DNA of 64,000 nucleotides from Opisthorchis felineus (taxonomy: Eukaryota; Platyhelminthes; Trematoda; Opisthorchiida; Opisthorchiidae): NCBI GenBank assembly GCA_004794785.1, contig SJOL01006425.1, positions 218,782-282,781 on the forward strand, written 5' to 3'. A program made the position numbers and the translations under genes. The notes below the pieces were generated by a model. It did not search any database and had not been told where the DNA came from. It worked only from the letters and a program-made list of their open reading frames with translations. Positions 10,651-23,104 of the stretch are shown here, one piece after another (within the stretch, counting starts at the first letter, position 1; every line of letters begins with the position of its first letter).

Positions 10651-10870
10651 CCTGTACTGGAGTAATTATTCTGGTGAGTCCACACCAAAGGGAAGCACTG
10701 GACTCGAGTTTCGCTCTTATTAGAGCTCGTCAGCAGTGCATATCCAGTGGCCGTGCCGGGATTTGGACTCTGGACATCTGACATACGAGGAGAGCGTGTT
10801 ACCACTACTCCACCGACGCACGTTGGACGCATCTGAATTTTCACGTCTGAACAAACGTGTTCACACTTGA
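10641..10870 (-). repeat. SINE-like family C copy
   Basis: On the minus strand it reads 'GGTAACACGCTCTCCTCGTA', 'GAGTCCAAATCCCGGCACGG' and 'CTAATAAGAGCGAAACTCGA'. This is the same order as the copy at 37905-38080 and the minus-strand copy at 37630-37830. The head contains degenerate A- and B-box-like motifs, suggesting a tRNA-derived SINE. Confidence 0.65.
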
Positions 10871-11012
10871 GCAATGTGATTGGTGTGCCCGACTCATCAT
10901 CAAACGACGACCCAGTAACTGTCCTGGTTGTGACAATCGATTGTCCCACCAGTCAGGACTTCCCAGTCAGGTAGCGTCACAGACGCTTGAAACCCACTGG
11001 GCAACCTTTGGT

Positions 11013-11063
11013 TACAGTTGTGGAGTTTTGCGGGACAGATATTTTGTTCACATTCACACCTGT
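11013..11063 (+). repeat. Right copy of a 50-bp direct repeat
   Basis: Pairs with 10600-10650 at about 90% identity by eye. The flanked unit is about 410 bases. Confidence 0.75.
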
Positions 11064-11325
11064 TCAGACAACTGCAAACGTAATCTCAGTCGGCTTGATG
11101 ATAGTGTTTTGCAGTCAGTTGAGAAAGTGAGATAGACAGCGCACGATTGGAAGCAGTAGTGAGCAGTGTGAGAGAGGCAGATAATATAACGAAGAAATAA
11201 GGGCCCAATATTTACACTTGGATTCACTGCATCTCCTAAAGCGTGGTTACCAAAGTCAACACTGAAAGTCGGAAATATTGTCCATCCCCTTACAACATGT
11301 CCAAAGCTGATGGTCGGGTGTCATC

Positions 11326-11778
11326 TTGACCTTGGAAATCACTACACACGCAATAGCATTGTTCTTACAAGAAAAAATTAAACAGCACTCAACATTCGCT
11401 TCTCAAGTCGTGATAATTTTAGCGACAGTCGTTCATTATCAGTCTGGTTTTCCCCGTCCTCCCTTAGATCGAAAGAACCATTGCGGTTGCATAGAACGAA
11501 TGAATTCGCACTCGCTCTGGTCGGCCAATTCAGACTTTATGCGATGTTTCGTCAGTGAACTTATCCCTGATTCAATGCTATTTTCAAAAAAAGAGGTTCA
11601 AGAAATGCTCGTAAAACTCAGGCATGATAACGACCTAGTTTCACTCAGTCAGTTCGAGTCGTCTGTGACTACAGGACAGAGTAGTAGGTGGACACAGGGC
11701 CAGAAACAAAGATCTAATAGCATCTATCTAAAACTTTCTGAAGCCTTTTCAATAAATAGCAGTGTGGGATTGCTCTAA
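11326..11778 (+). CDS. Unrecognised ORF without early ATG
   Basis: A 150-codon open stretch whose first true ATG is at about 11500 (giving roughly 92 residues, 'MNSHSLWSANSDF...'). No domain is recognised and no splice signals stand out. It may be a chance ORF or an old element remnant in intron 1. Confidence 0.15.
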   Translation: MTLEITTHAIALFLQEKIKQHSTFASQVVIILATVVHYQSGFPRPPLDRKNHCGCIERMNSHSLWSANSDFMRCFVSELIPDSMLFSKKEVQEMLVKLRHDNDLVSLSQFESSVTTGQSSRWTQGQKQRSNSIYLKLSEAFSINSSVGLL

Positions 11779-11779
11779 C

Positions 11780-14485
11780 CTAACCTACTTTGATTGTGAT
11801 ATGAGTTTCACTTATCTCATTGGTAGAAGCTACCAGTTAGGCAGCCCAATACCAGAGGTTGATTGGAAATCCTACGGTTCGATACCGTTGGTACGGTTTC
11901 TGATTGACAATTGGATCGAATGAGTGTGAACGGCTGGGTATTTTGTAAAAACATGACGGTTCGGAAAAACCACAAGTCAGGTTATTCGCAATGTTTCAAT
12001 CCTCTTAGAAAGGCTTTATCAAGTGACTGATATCTTATTTGGTGTGTGTCGACACCAAACCAAAACTCTACTCAAACGGCTGATGAAGACTCGTCTACTT
12101 CTGTTTAATTCGGACCGTTGTGTTTTTATGAAAAACCCTACCTTAGTAATACAAGTGAAGTTTTCGGTCATAGCCTCAAGAACTCCACCTTGTCCGGAGA
12201 CTAACGGGCAGCAAGCATGTAACTTATTCACCTGAAAAATCAAGAGCATTCTGGTTAGCTCTTGAGACCTGATCCGCGAGTCTTCTGTTGCTCAGGTGGT
12301 GTCCGACTGTTACGAAGTATGCGATGAGTGGTAATCGTATCCAGTGGGCAGAATTTACCCCAACCAGACTTTGAACAAGCTTTGTTCGTCCATCCTTTTA
12401 ACTACAGTGTCACTTTCGTGACTTCGTGTTTATGTGGAATATTCTTTAAAATCCCAATGTTGACGGGCTCACACTAGTTAGAAAGTCTTGTGGAGTGAAA
12501 CTTATTCCAGAGGTTCCTACCATGTCTCCGCGATTGAGTCTTTTGGGAACCACCTTGGGGTTCACAAGTATAGGACGGCCAGGCAACGACCGCCAAAACG
12601 TGCACATATATTGTGAGATGTCTTAGTTCCTTGAAGACGGCTGACACTACAACACGCAGCTTGTTGAGCTTTACGTCCCTCGGCCTCTGAGGATTGTGCT
12701 CACTTCAATTGTGCCTCCGGTTAGTGAAGTTAAGGCGCGTCAGTTGGTTTGATCCATGATACCATATCAGCTGGCACGGGATTCTGTATCGATCAGGAAT
12801 TGGACGTACTTCATTCGAAGCAAAGCGCCTTACCATGAAGGCAGGCATCAATACAGAAGATGGGAACGTTTTTCACGGAATATGACAGGGATGGTTTTGC
12901 AGGTGAAGTTGCAATGGAACTGAGGGCAGTGTGTTCCATCTGCCCGAAGGTATTTTACTTGGCCGTCAGACGACGAAGTCGAAGACCCAGAAGGGTTTCC
13001 AGGTGGGATTGTTCTAGATGGTGCACTGTAAGGTCAAGGATTTCCTTTTAGTCAGCAAGGTCTACAATCTAGTGGAAGTATTTTCAAGGGACACTTGATT
13101 CTACGGGGCGAAGGTTGAGTCGTGAAACCGAAAAAGGGGCCTTTGTGGTGTTGACCAATATAACTGAAGAGAGGAACCCATTGCGCACCATTCTGCATCG
13201 ATAAAGACGAAAATCAGTTAAAAGCGAAAACAAATCTCAAGTGGGAGAAAACCGACAAGTAGATATGTGATCCTTCTTTGGTCTTCTATGGTTTGCTTAC
13301 CAAGCTCTACGGAACTGTGATCTCAGATGGAAGGATAATATGAAAAGCAGCTTTGACGAATATGGCTAGTTTGACATGCGAAATTTTGCTGTCCTCTCTA
13401 TTAGCTCTGGTCTTTTGGGTGATCGGTTTCATGGAATTTTTCGTGCAATGGCGTAAACATACAGGATATAGAGAGTGCACTTTCTAGAGGGTATGCCTTA
13501 CACAGTCTGTATAGGATACGGTCTCGAAAGTTGGGACACCAGATTTGTCTGAAGGTCATTCGAGCATCCAATTATTCCGCACACTCGGTCTTTAGGAGCA
13601 TACTTACGAAGAATGATGTCACCTCTGTATGAATTTTTATGAAATGAATATCTACAGTGACTAATAGCTGGTTTGGGTTTAATTAGTCACCGGACCATAA
13701 TTTTAAGGCAACAATGTGGTATAAACTAGTGGGTGCTGATCTTGCAAGTATTATATTCATTGGCGAAAACACATGTATTGCACCATGGGCATGAAAAGTT
13801 ACAAGTCATCAGCATCCACCTAGTAAGAAGAAATTTTGTTTGCTTCCGAATTTATGTAGCTTTTCGGAGTATTTCCAGAAACTGTTCTCTCATATTATCA
13901 CGTTGGTTGTAGGTATATGTGTGGAAGTCATGGTGTTGATTATGAGTGGGCGTCGGCTGAACTCACCTCGTACATATACTTCGGAGCAGACTGATGTAAG
14001 ATGAGATCATTGCTTGACTTAACCTTTAACTATGCCTTCAGGGCGAAATTCCAGCCTCCAAAGCTGTCTCGTTTAACCTTATCTCTACTGCAACGAGTCG
14101 GTATGTTGACTTACCACATAGGACAGTCCTTAACTATCAGTCACGAAATGGCTCAACTGCCACACTGCCACACCACACAGAAATACCAGCAAAGCACTTG
14201 GTATCACTGCCGACAAAAAAGTTTCACGAACCCAGTCCATCTAATCGGGTTAATCTTCATCCCAGTTTAAACGGATAACATCCAGAGTGATATGGACAAA
14301 ATCCCAGCGCGTCTTACCACACTTCCTTGAACTTATTTAAATAAAAACTCTTTTCGAATAAAAGACATTGTACTGATGTGGGATAGTAGGAAAAAAGACT
14401 TGTCGGTCAGCGGAGTGCATCTTCAACATGATGCCGGAGTTTTGCCCGCACACTTGTCACTCACAATAATCTAGTCATCAATTTT
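11780..14485. other. No recognised feature
   Basis: Unique-looking intronic sequence. Short ORFs only, no shared repeat found by eye. Confidence 0.4.
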
Positions 14486-14489
14486 TCAG

Positions 14490-14700
14490 GCCAAGCATAA
14501 GGTAGCTGAAGTCTCTTCGACAGTGCACGACCGGCTCTGCTGTTCTTCAGACTCTTCATACAGGTACAGACCCCGAGTTTGCATCAGCTCTATGGTCTAC
14601 TTGAACCCAAATTGCACGAAATTCAACAAATATACTCATTTGCATACCGATTTGGTTTACACGGGAGACTCATTTGAATTACAGCTGAACCTCTAATATA
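14490..14700 (+). repeat. Hairpin repeat D, partial copy
   Basis: Contains 'CTTCGACAGTGCACGACCGG', 'ATACTCATTTGCATACCGA' and 'GGTTTACACGGGAGACTCAT', in the same order as the copy at 5105-5320. An ATTTGCAT octamer lies at 14638-14645. Confidence 0.55.
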
Positions 14701-15294
14701 TAATGGTTTTTTTCAACCGATAATCTGGGTGATTTGCTTGACGGATCAAAGTATTCTCGAATGTTTCTCGCAGATAGTCAGGCACACTTCGGGCGTAGTG
14801 TGGTGCAACGACTTGGTGTTGAAGCAGGGGTTTGTATGATAGGTATTCAATGAACGGAAATTCAACGCTGACGACAGCACTCACTTTTTTAAATTGAAGA
14901 CCGAGTTGATTATTTTTTGCCAAGAAGAGAAGTCCAAACTATCGGCCTCGTCCTGTATTGAGCGTAGAAATACTGGTGTCGACGTGGGTTGTCTGTCTCA
15001 GTCCAAGTTTTCAAAATTCGCCATCAGATGAACGGTAGTCAAAAAACAGAGTAGAGGACCACACCGTTGGTTTAGAAATCAGGTGCGAAATATTTTGCCC
15101 TTCTCCACATGCTCTTCCGCAACGTCTGAAGCTGCATTTCAGAGAGCTTCCTAATTTGGTGTTCTTTCATGATCTCATACCTCAGTGTATTTCACCGCTG
15201 GGCGATTCTGCTCATGCCGAAATACCGATGAGTCGGAGGCGTTTATAAATTGTTAATCAGCTAGCTATTGACGTTTGTTGGTAGTGTGAAAGGA

Positions 15295-15560
15295 TTTGGT
15301 AATTTTAGTGAGGATTTCGGTTTCCACGTGAATGCATTCTATGCTAGAAAGCTGAGAAGCATTGTTCAGCTGTTTCATCCTTTTTGGGAACCACCAGCAA
15401 TTCGCATCTCATGAAACTCCAGTAGGGAGCCTCGAACGCGCGACAATCCAGCCAGCATTGGCAAATTAGCAATGTGATTAACTCGCACTTAGACAGGCCA
15501 CTCATGGAATCCACATCACTTGGCCACACTTGCTGACTGGTTCCGCGAGCTACTCGTCTG
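15295..15560 (-). repeat. SINE-like family A copy
   Basis: Plus-strand text 'GAAAGCTGAGAAGCATTGTT' and 'GCTGTTTCATCCTTTTTGGG' matches family A (read minus) at 27260-27330 and 28990-29065. The flanking 'GATTAACTCGCACTTAGACA' matches 59165-59185. In better copies the 5' part is tRNA-like. The 181-codon minus-strand ORF across this region is an artefact of the repeat. Confidence 0.65.
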
Positions 15561-15899
15561 TCTGCCGAACTTGGCAGTTGCCCAGCGATCGATGCATTCA
15601 TAGGGGATGATTTGGCTCTACAAGTATTTTGGCCATTACGTGCTCGGGGCTGAAGAACCCATCTAGCACTGATCAAAAGACGTTCTAGCAGCTGATAGAT
15701 GGCGTTCGTTGAGATATCAAGTAAATGTGGTATAACGAGTTCATCACCAAGCGATTTGGGATTGTGATATTGACGTGCTTCTAGGTTTTGCTTCGTGGTA
15801 GGGTTAAAACACTGCCTCTTCATCTTGGAGAATATTTTCAGGCATTGAAGTCTGTTCCCCCTTCGTCTCCTGGAATGTGTAGATAACATGACTAATTAA

Positions 15900-17670
15900 C
15901 CGCAACCTAACTGTTTTGAAGAACTTGCAGTGATAGCATTCGAGGTGACATAGTAAACAACGGAAAGATCTCATGTCGTTAAATCCTCTTATCAAAAACG
16001 CCGTCGAATTTTTCAGGCCTACTTGCTTTGGTATTCTAGCAATGGAGACCGATTTCCATAGAAGGAATTCGTTAGGCTATTTGAGAAAGGCTAATCAGTA
16101 CGTCTGACTCTAGAACCGTTCTTTTTACTGACTAGCTGTGCTCAACACTAGAGCGCCATAAATTGTGAGCATCGGTTTGTGAAAACACTTCGAAAATGCA
16201 TTTTGTTGCTTACAAAGCCTGAGGCTTGGTCACCGTAAATATGGCACTATTTAATGTCACTGACCTGCACGTAGGTGGATGTGATAATCCACTGGGCTTT
16301 AACAAAGCAACAAACCCTCTGATAAAAACTAATAATATCTGCCTACTCTGATAGAAAATCATCACGTACGTTGTAAGTTTCTTTCCTCTATATTTCAAAA
16401 TGAGGAGACACAGGGCGATTCCGTGGATTTTTGGCTTGCATGTTTTGCTCCTATGCCATTCAGGCTGTTCAGAAAGGCGGCAAAGAAATCAATGAGACCT
16501 TTCGAGAGTGACTACGAACGTAGTCAAAATATGAAGCTCGCAGCCAAACTCGAAGTTACAGTTACCTAAGGGACACACAACGAACGCATATAGCCGACAA
16601 ATACGTGTTCTCCACAGTCGCGTTTTTTTTCTCGAATCATCTCACAAGAGCTATCAAGTTGTTCTTCAAACACAGAATACTCCACTTCTGATCCTACTCT
16701 ACCTCTGGAAGTCCCCTCTCTCTAATACTGTCAATGTTTGTGCCTTCTAATGCTTTGTTGCCAAATTTACTCTTCTGAATTGGGACCTCCTATTCAATCC
16801 AACATGCAGCCTACTTTTACCACCTTATGTGGCTCTTTCTGTTTGAATGATAGTGGCTGACTAACATCCATGTTGCAACCAAATCAAACTGTCTGATCAA
16901 ACGTCAAATGTAGAGTGTGCGTACGCATAAACACACAGAGACCGACAACAACTAAGTAAGCAGCGCATTTCTGCATTTCCCACAAACCGGAACATCTTGT
17001 CAGCCATAGATGAGACAAGATCTTACACGCACTGTCCCAATTTAGTTGTTTTCTTTGCGTCAATGGCAGTCAGTCAATCAGTTTTTCAGCTGTAAATCAT
17101 GCACCGAAGTACAGTAGTTCCAGTTTTTACAGTTCCGTTGGAGACGGTGGCTCAGGCAGTTCAGTGTACATTAAATTGTTCTGTCCAGCCCTTTTGGCGC
17201 AGAGTTAGAGAGCTACGCAGTGAAGTTGACAACTTTGCTGCAGGATTGCCATTGGCTGCTTGACATAACCCTCTGTCAGGGTCACTAACCAATGGCTTGT
17301 CTCGTCCAGGAGTCCCATTTTAGAGAGACGACACTTACTCATGCGGCTGAATTGACTGGTAGAGAAGGATGACTAATAATAGCCGTAATACATGTTTCGG
17401 CACTGTGGTAATGAAATTTCATTTGCAACAAGTTTTCTTCACAACCTTCGTGAAGATGGAATAGATTTCTCAAAACCGTCTGAAGTGAATGTTCTCCGGA
17501 TGTTCAGTACTCTTGAATGTGTGTGATTCCCATGAGCTAACACTGTTGAATACTCGCCAGTTCTCGCCGTCTGGATTATAAAAACCGAGTGGTTTTATAG
17601 GCTAGGTCAGTCAAAAAGAGTCCAGTAGAATGAAGTTAATCAGATGTGCTTACAACGTAAACTCTTTGGA
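15900..17670. other. No recognised feature
   Basis: Intronic DNA with short ORFs only. A weak imperfect palindrome around 17250-17310 ('CCATTGGCTGC' ... 'AACCAATGG') is the only structure noticed. Confidence 0.35.
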
Positions 17671-17674
17671 GTGA

Positions 17675-17850
17675 TGAACTGAGCTCGAGTTAAGGCTCGA
17701 ACTTACTAACCCGGGGGTCCATGATTCAAACCCAACCCCGGCATCTCGACTGCTCCTGTTCAGGTTTGGGATAAATGGCAGTATCTCAGCCCTCTTGCTT
17801 GCTTCGGGTGGCATGGCAGTCACCGAAAGGGCGTTACAACTGAAAGACTG
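17675..17850 (+). repeat. SINE-like family B copy
   Basis: 'AAGGCTCGAACTTACTAACC', 'GATTCAAACCCAACCCCGG', 'CATCTCGACTGCTCCTG' and 'GGGTGGCATGGCAG' follow the order of the family B copies at 25835-26010 and 61320-61505. A degenerate B-box is present and the A-box is weak. Confidence 0.65.
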
Positions 17851-18468
17851 TTGACTGTTACAACTGAGAAACCTGAGTCGATGACATAGGGCAGTTTCAT
17901 TTTGGTGTTTCCTCTTGAGGAGAAAATAGGCCACATGGGAAGCCAGTAAATGTTTCTTCTTAGGCTCTGTGAGGTTAGTTCTGTCGTGGAGGGATTGTAA
18001 TGGGGGAAAATCCGTGCCTTTAAAAAAGTTCATCATCTGGAGGATGCTGTTTCCTGTTGCTTGAAGGGTTTCCTCGAGGGGGAAGATTGTATTCTGGTCC
18101 CGATTCCAAAATAAGGGCAGGTAACGTGGATATCAACACAGCATACCCTCATTAAAACTGTAGAAACAAATTGTACTTGGGCCATAATTTGTGGTCGGTT
18201 GGACGGACTGCATGGTCTTTATGGTACCAGCAGGAAGCCAGTCATAATAAGTAAAACCAGGAGCAGCTTAAGAAAATAATTAATTGATTGAGAATCAAGT
18301 TCTACTTATGACATAAAAACGTTTTTGATTTTACATGGTGTACCGGTTCTGAGTTGGCATTATGTTATAAATAATTTGTCTACTGTAGTCTTTTCAAGAT
18401 GATACCGTCGAGGGCAAGCACTCCCTCCAATGGAAAATGTTTTGCTCTCAGGTACTTCTCCAATTTAA

Positions 18469-18771
18469 ACCCTCCTCCAAACTCCAGAAGTCATCCAAGA
18501 AGCACGTGAGTGGGAGAAAGGAGTCCAGAAAGATCTTCTCCACCACCAAGTAGGAATCCCCAAAGGGGCAACACCCTTAACCATTGTGCCAAATTCACCA
18601 CCGACTGTCACCTTAACGAGCGATGTCGTCAACATGGCTACTACACTAAGCAGTGATGTCAGCAGGCCTAGTTTAACTTGGATTGGCTTGGTCGATGATT
18701 TAGCTCCATTCTACATGTATTCGAACATTGGGTGGAACATATCATTCAATATTGATACGGACTTCATGTGA
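18469..18771 (+). CDS. Unrecognised 100-codon open stretch in intron 1
   Basis: Open between a TAA at 18466 and TGA at 18769-18771, with no early ATG. It begins 'TLLQTPEVIQEAREWEKGVQ' and continues with a Thr/Ser/Val-rich segment. A fair acceptor precedes AAGTC at 18488 ('CCTCCTCCAAACTCCAG'), in phase 1. There is no convincing phase-1 donor at the far end. It may be a retroelement remnant or a cryptic exon. Confidence 0.2.
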   Translation, partial: TLLQTPEVIQEAREWEKGVQKDLLHHQVGIPKGATPLTIVPNSPPTVTLTSDVVNMATTLSSDVSRPSLTWIGLVDDLAPFYMYSNIGWNISFNIDTDFM

Positions 18772-19639
18772 CTAAGAGGGACACTGGTATGTACCAACAC
18801 ACAGCAACTCGTTGCTTATCGTGGTCCCGATTTTGGCCTAAGTGATAGAAACTATTCTTACGCAGTAAATTACATCGATTTGCGGTCTCCGTGGTAAAGT
18901 TCTGATGGGGTCGGTCCGTCTCCTCCTTACTTCGATTATTCGGTCCCTCAGCTGTCGCCTGCGGCTGCACTGGTGGATTTGTACGAACACACAACGTACA
19001 GCACCATATTAGTGCTCTTCATCATACTTGGCATATCACCCCACAAGGGTAGCGTTCATATTCCACTTCTTTCTAATGGTTGGTTCTCTCTCAGCATCAG
19101 TTACTCGGTTACTTTGGCGGGTAGAGGTTTCACTGAAAGGGAACACGGTAGGAACATGTAGGTGTTCACCCGTTGCTGGCACCCAAAAGATATGAAATAG
19201 AGATTTGTTATAGCTTTTTCATTAGAGCGAGGGCGAGCCATCAGCAGAACAGCCCAGTTCTGAGTGGAACTCATTGTCGATGGGAGGCGACCCAGTAAAA
19301 CTAGGTCAAACACAAGCGTTCCCATCATTCAGTGTCCGTTGTTGAATGATAGTCAGTGCAGGCCCAGTCCAGGCCCTTTCGTCATACCCAGCTGGTCAGT
19401 TGAACAGAAAGACTGACATGGTCCACTCACTTTTGGGCAATTTAGGTGACGAAAACAACCCGTACTAAGCAGTATTTAGGGGAGAGGATTTCGGTCTAGC
19501 GTTCAGTCGTGTAGACTTATCTCTGTAGCCTCTCTGGCAGCTCTTTTTCGAGAGTGGATATATGTCCCGGCTGTAGACGCGCAGGGCATTTAGCCTGGTG
19601 CAGCTGAAGGTTGATAAGACTCGTAAAAAATCGAATCTT

Positions 19640-20110
19640 CGTTAGCCACATACAGACGATGTGGAGTACGTTTCCTCCCTATCGTCCTTCCAAGAGGAAA
19701 CCTCTGCCGAGAAAAGCAGTCACGACTTTTCTTCTGAATGCGACCGTTATACCACCGTCTGCTCGACATCACGGCCCACGGCCCACCAGTGCGCCGCCAA
19801 ATTGTGGCACAAGAGCGGCTGTAAAGCCACCGTCGTGTGGCCGTGCCAAGATCACGTGAGACGCCGCTCGCCTTGAGCGTGTGAAACGCCCAATCAAGAA
19901 CGCCGCTTACCTCCGCATCACTTGAGCCACGACCACAGCAAGTGCATGAACGCATGCACGCATGCACGCATGCACGCACGCACGCACGCGTGGCTTGATT
20001 GGGTGGATCGTAGGACTGAGTCAGACTGTCGCCATCTGCCGTGGGCTTGGGCACTGGGGCTTCACTCTCGACTCCGAGAGCGTGAGCGGAGCACTGACCT
20101 AACACACGAC
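19640..20110. other. GC-rich, CpG-dense segment of unknown origin
   Basis: Clearly richer in GC and CpG than its surroundings ('CACGGCCCACGGCCCACC', 'GACGCCGCTCGCC', 'CTCCGAGAGCGTGAGCGG'). ORFs are open on both strands because AT-rich stops are scarce. No protein domain is recognised. It could be a recently inserted element of foreign composition or a CpG-rich regulatory stretch. Confidence 0.35.
19943..19991. repeat. (GCAC/GCATGCAC)n simple repeat
   Basis: Tandem ACGCATGC units passing into pure GCAC repeats. It explains the Cys/Ala/His/Thr-repeat peptides in the ORFs on both strands. Confidence 0.85.
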
Positions 20111-21171
20111 GCATGCCATGCTCTTTGCTAGATCAATCCTATCTTATCATGGTAAGTGACTCGTATGGTCTGTCAGTTGTTGCTGAAGTTTAAAGCTACA
20201 GTTACCCTGATTTTTGCTAGTTACGGAGAAATCCTCACGTGAGTGGGTGATTCCATTCGGACCTGATCCTTTATCGCTGAGCCCCACTTAGACCGAACGC
20301 CCCATCGTATGTAAATAATTCACCAAATGTACGATTTTCATCGCCCAAATTATCCACGTAGGAATAGTAATATCTGAGTACACCGTAACACTTGTTCAAT
20401 TGGCCAGGTAGACAAGACAACAATCAAGGGCCCGATAGTTCTCTACTGCAATCACCAGTGGACTGAGAAGCTACCGTCCGAAACGCTACTAAAAGCACCC
20501 GTTTTTCTAATCTCCCACCGTTCTTCTTCAAATTAGAAGATCAAAAGTTTCACTATCTCAAGGCTGCCTTCCACTGAATTTACGACTAGTTTTCATTTGT
20601 TTTGCACACAAATCCAGAATCACCCGACGTGGTGAAAATGCAAGGCACCATTAGGACGACTTCATTGATTCGGTCGATAACCATCCCTGAGCTGTATTCG
20701 GCATGAGCGATGCTTATGGATCTAGCCAGCGATACTTCAAGTTCACAGCCATGGTCGATCGTGCTTACTACTCACCGATGGGCAAGGTCCTCAAAATGAG
20801 CAATGTTTCATTTTTTGGATAGGACAGCACACGATCTGGTATTATCGCGCCAAACCTAGGCACGTGACTTGCATTCAGAACAACGCCTCCTTGTTTTTTT
20901 GTTAGTCTTTGTCCCATCTGGTCGACTGGCTTGCCTTAAGCCTTGGTTTCATGTCAGTACCGAGTGAAACAACTGCAGTATCAGACACGTTCCGTTTTCG
21001 CCGGCATTATTCACGTGCTGGATTAAACGAGAAACCGATTCCAAGCGCGATTTCGAAGTGCCATTTCGGACAATGGCTTCGGTAAGTTAATTTTCGTGGT
21101 CAGTGCGTAATCTAGAGGAACAGCGGTGAGGCAGTACGTGAGCTGTGATAAGCACCTAATTTAGTTAAGCA

Positions 21172-22735
21172 TGATCATCATCACCATTGACAACATGACA
21201 TCAGTGTTCGACACTGATGCTTCGCTGCCGTACAAGCGTGATTTATTTGAAAGCCTCATTGTGAAGAAAAGAATAAAAGTGGACGAGGAGGGGATTTCGT
21301 GCTCTCCCCCCTCCCACAATCATTCCCAGGTGCCCACACTTCCAGACACCCATTCAGGCAATCTGGATAGAGACTGAAAACAATACAGCCACTGACATCG
21401 ATCAGCTGCCACCCCTTGCAGCGTCTCCAACCAGGCGCAGTGGGGATCACGCGGTCCCCATCCTGGAAGACCAGTCGAACCAACGGTACCCAAACGTTTC
21501 ATAATCTCTCTCATACCTCTCTTCCAGGTCAAGGTTTGGCCACTTCTCTGCTTTTGTCACTGTGAATCGGGCATGGTAAACAGCATGCTCTTCGGCAACC
21601 GATGGCTCGACATATACAGTAAATGGCCAAACCAACGCTAGACACAATCTTCGATTGAAGACCCCGTTGCAAAACCGAACACTTCCTTTATACTTGCATC
21701 GTTACGGATTCATCAACAGAAAACGCGACCCGACCCGACCCGACTCTTGCAGATTCGTGCATTGACCTCAACCGTCATAGTAACATCAGAACTAACACAA
21801 CTTCCAAGATATGTAAAATGCTCCACAAATGCGAGTGCCTCTCCGTGGATTATAAGTGGCATGTTCAGTGACTGCATGTTCACGAGCATGACCATACACT
21901 TTGTGGGTGCAAAGTGAATACCAAAGGACGGGATGACTTTGGTGAGTTCATCCAAAAACACCTGCACCTTCTTCTCCTCTTCGAAGACGGGAACGATGTC
22001 TTCTGCATATTCCAGATCGACAAGGTTTTCATCAGAGGCTATTTGAACACGGAGGCTTTGAAGACCCTCCAGTTTTCGTCTCATTATCTCATCGATCACG
22101 AAAATAAATCGGAAATGAGAGAGTGGGTACCCTTGACGGACACAGCTTTGTGTGCGGAAGCATTTGGAGAGTTCTCCGTCTACTCCCACACCCGGAAGTC
22201 TGAGAGTACAGTGAACTTATTAGGTTCACAAACTTCTGGGACATTCTTTGATTGGCAAGCGCTTTGAGGATAAGAGACCGGTCAGCGGAGTAGAATGCGT
22301 CTTGGACATCCAGAATTACTAAAATGGTGGGCAATTTGTACGTATAATGTTGTTCTAGCACCTGACGGTGTGTGAAGATTTGGTCAACGCAAGGCGCGCC
22401 TGACCGGCTTCCCGCTTGCTGCTCTCGATTCGGTGTTTCACGAGCCACCATAAGACGACGAATCCCAAGTGACGCCAAGAGTCTCGTTACGACCGGGATC
22501 AAGCAGATCCCCAGTGGTTACCGCACTCACTGCGAGTTCATTTTGAAAATGGGCCCCATCATCGACTCCCTCAGTTGTCTGAGACATCCACCTTTTTCCA
22601 AATGCGAGGAAACAGATCAAACAAGCGCTGACTGAAGACTTTACCCCCATGTTTGATGGTGGTAGGTCATCCGGAACATTATCTTGGTGGCGCTTGAGAG
22701 AACATGTGCAGTCATTAACTTCCGAGGCCGTCTAG
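21172..22735 (-). mobile_element. 5'-truncated RTE retrotransposon, inverted second copy
   Basis: The complement matches 7695-9245 almost base for base from about 22660 to 21180, with lower similarity to about 22735, where homology stops (5' truncation typical of target-primed reverse transcription). The 3' end has the GATGATGATCATG tail at about 21172. It carries the same frameshift, the same triple GGGTC expansion and the same stop after '...GSGRVFC' as the copy at 6005-9245. The RT box reads YAED instead of YADD. It lies antisense to the CH-domain gene. Confidence 0.85.
21256..22640 (-). pseudogene. RTE reverse transcriptase remnant (copy 2)
   Basis: Minus-strand pieces run from 'HFQNELAVSAVTTGDLL' frames through 'REQQAGSRSGAPCVDQIF', 'VILDVQDAFYSADR', then after a frameshift 'SCVRQGYPLSHFRF', 'LVDLEYAEDIVPV' and 'FTYLGSCVSS'. 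The C-terminal block is 'LPGWGPRDPHCAWL'. It retains the Val before DLEYA that copy 1 lost. The catalytic box has Glu-Asp for Asp-Asp. Not functional. Confidence 0.8.
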
Positions 22736-23104
22736 AATGTAGTATTTCTCTAAATGACTACTACTCGGGTTTGTAGCAAGATGTCCGGATATGTCCTTCA
22801 GACTACTAATGATTATTATATTATATGTGGGATTCCGCTTTGTCCCGTCGATGACCAATTAGCGGTGGAGTGTCTGTGTTTCCTCTGTACGCAGAGCTAA
22901 ATTCCAATAAGTCTACTCTGTTTTTCTGCCTAGTTTCTGGTGTAGAATTTTGGAAACTCGATTAATCCAACCTTGAAACACTCGTTTTTTTCGTTTTTTT
23001 GACCGGACGCAATAAGCGCAAACTATAACTAATATCGAATTTGTTTGTTTTCGGGTGGCAGTTGATCTGTTCCCCGGGTTCGGTAATTGGTTGGGTAGGT
23101 TTCA

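Noticed and set aside
15344..15889. 181-codon minus-strand ORF, the longest in the window
   Set aside because: Its 3' half is the translation of a family A SINE-like copy (the same peptide text arises at 34221-34330). No domain is recognised, so it is a repeat-derived chance ORF.
18488..18505. 18-base phase-1 microexon bounded by CCAG and GTGAGT
   Set aside because: Including it would replace the conserved Asp before EQ in the CH domain, and so short an exon needs transcript proof.
19590..20114. 174-codon minus-strand ORF
   Set aside because: It lies over a GC-rich block and a GCAC microsatellite where stops are rare, and plus-strand frames are open too. No domain.
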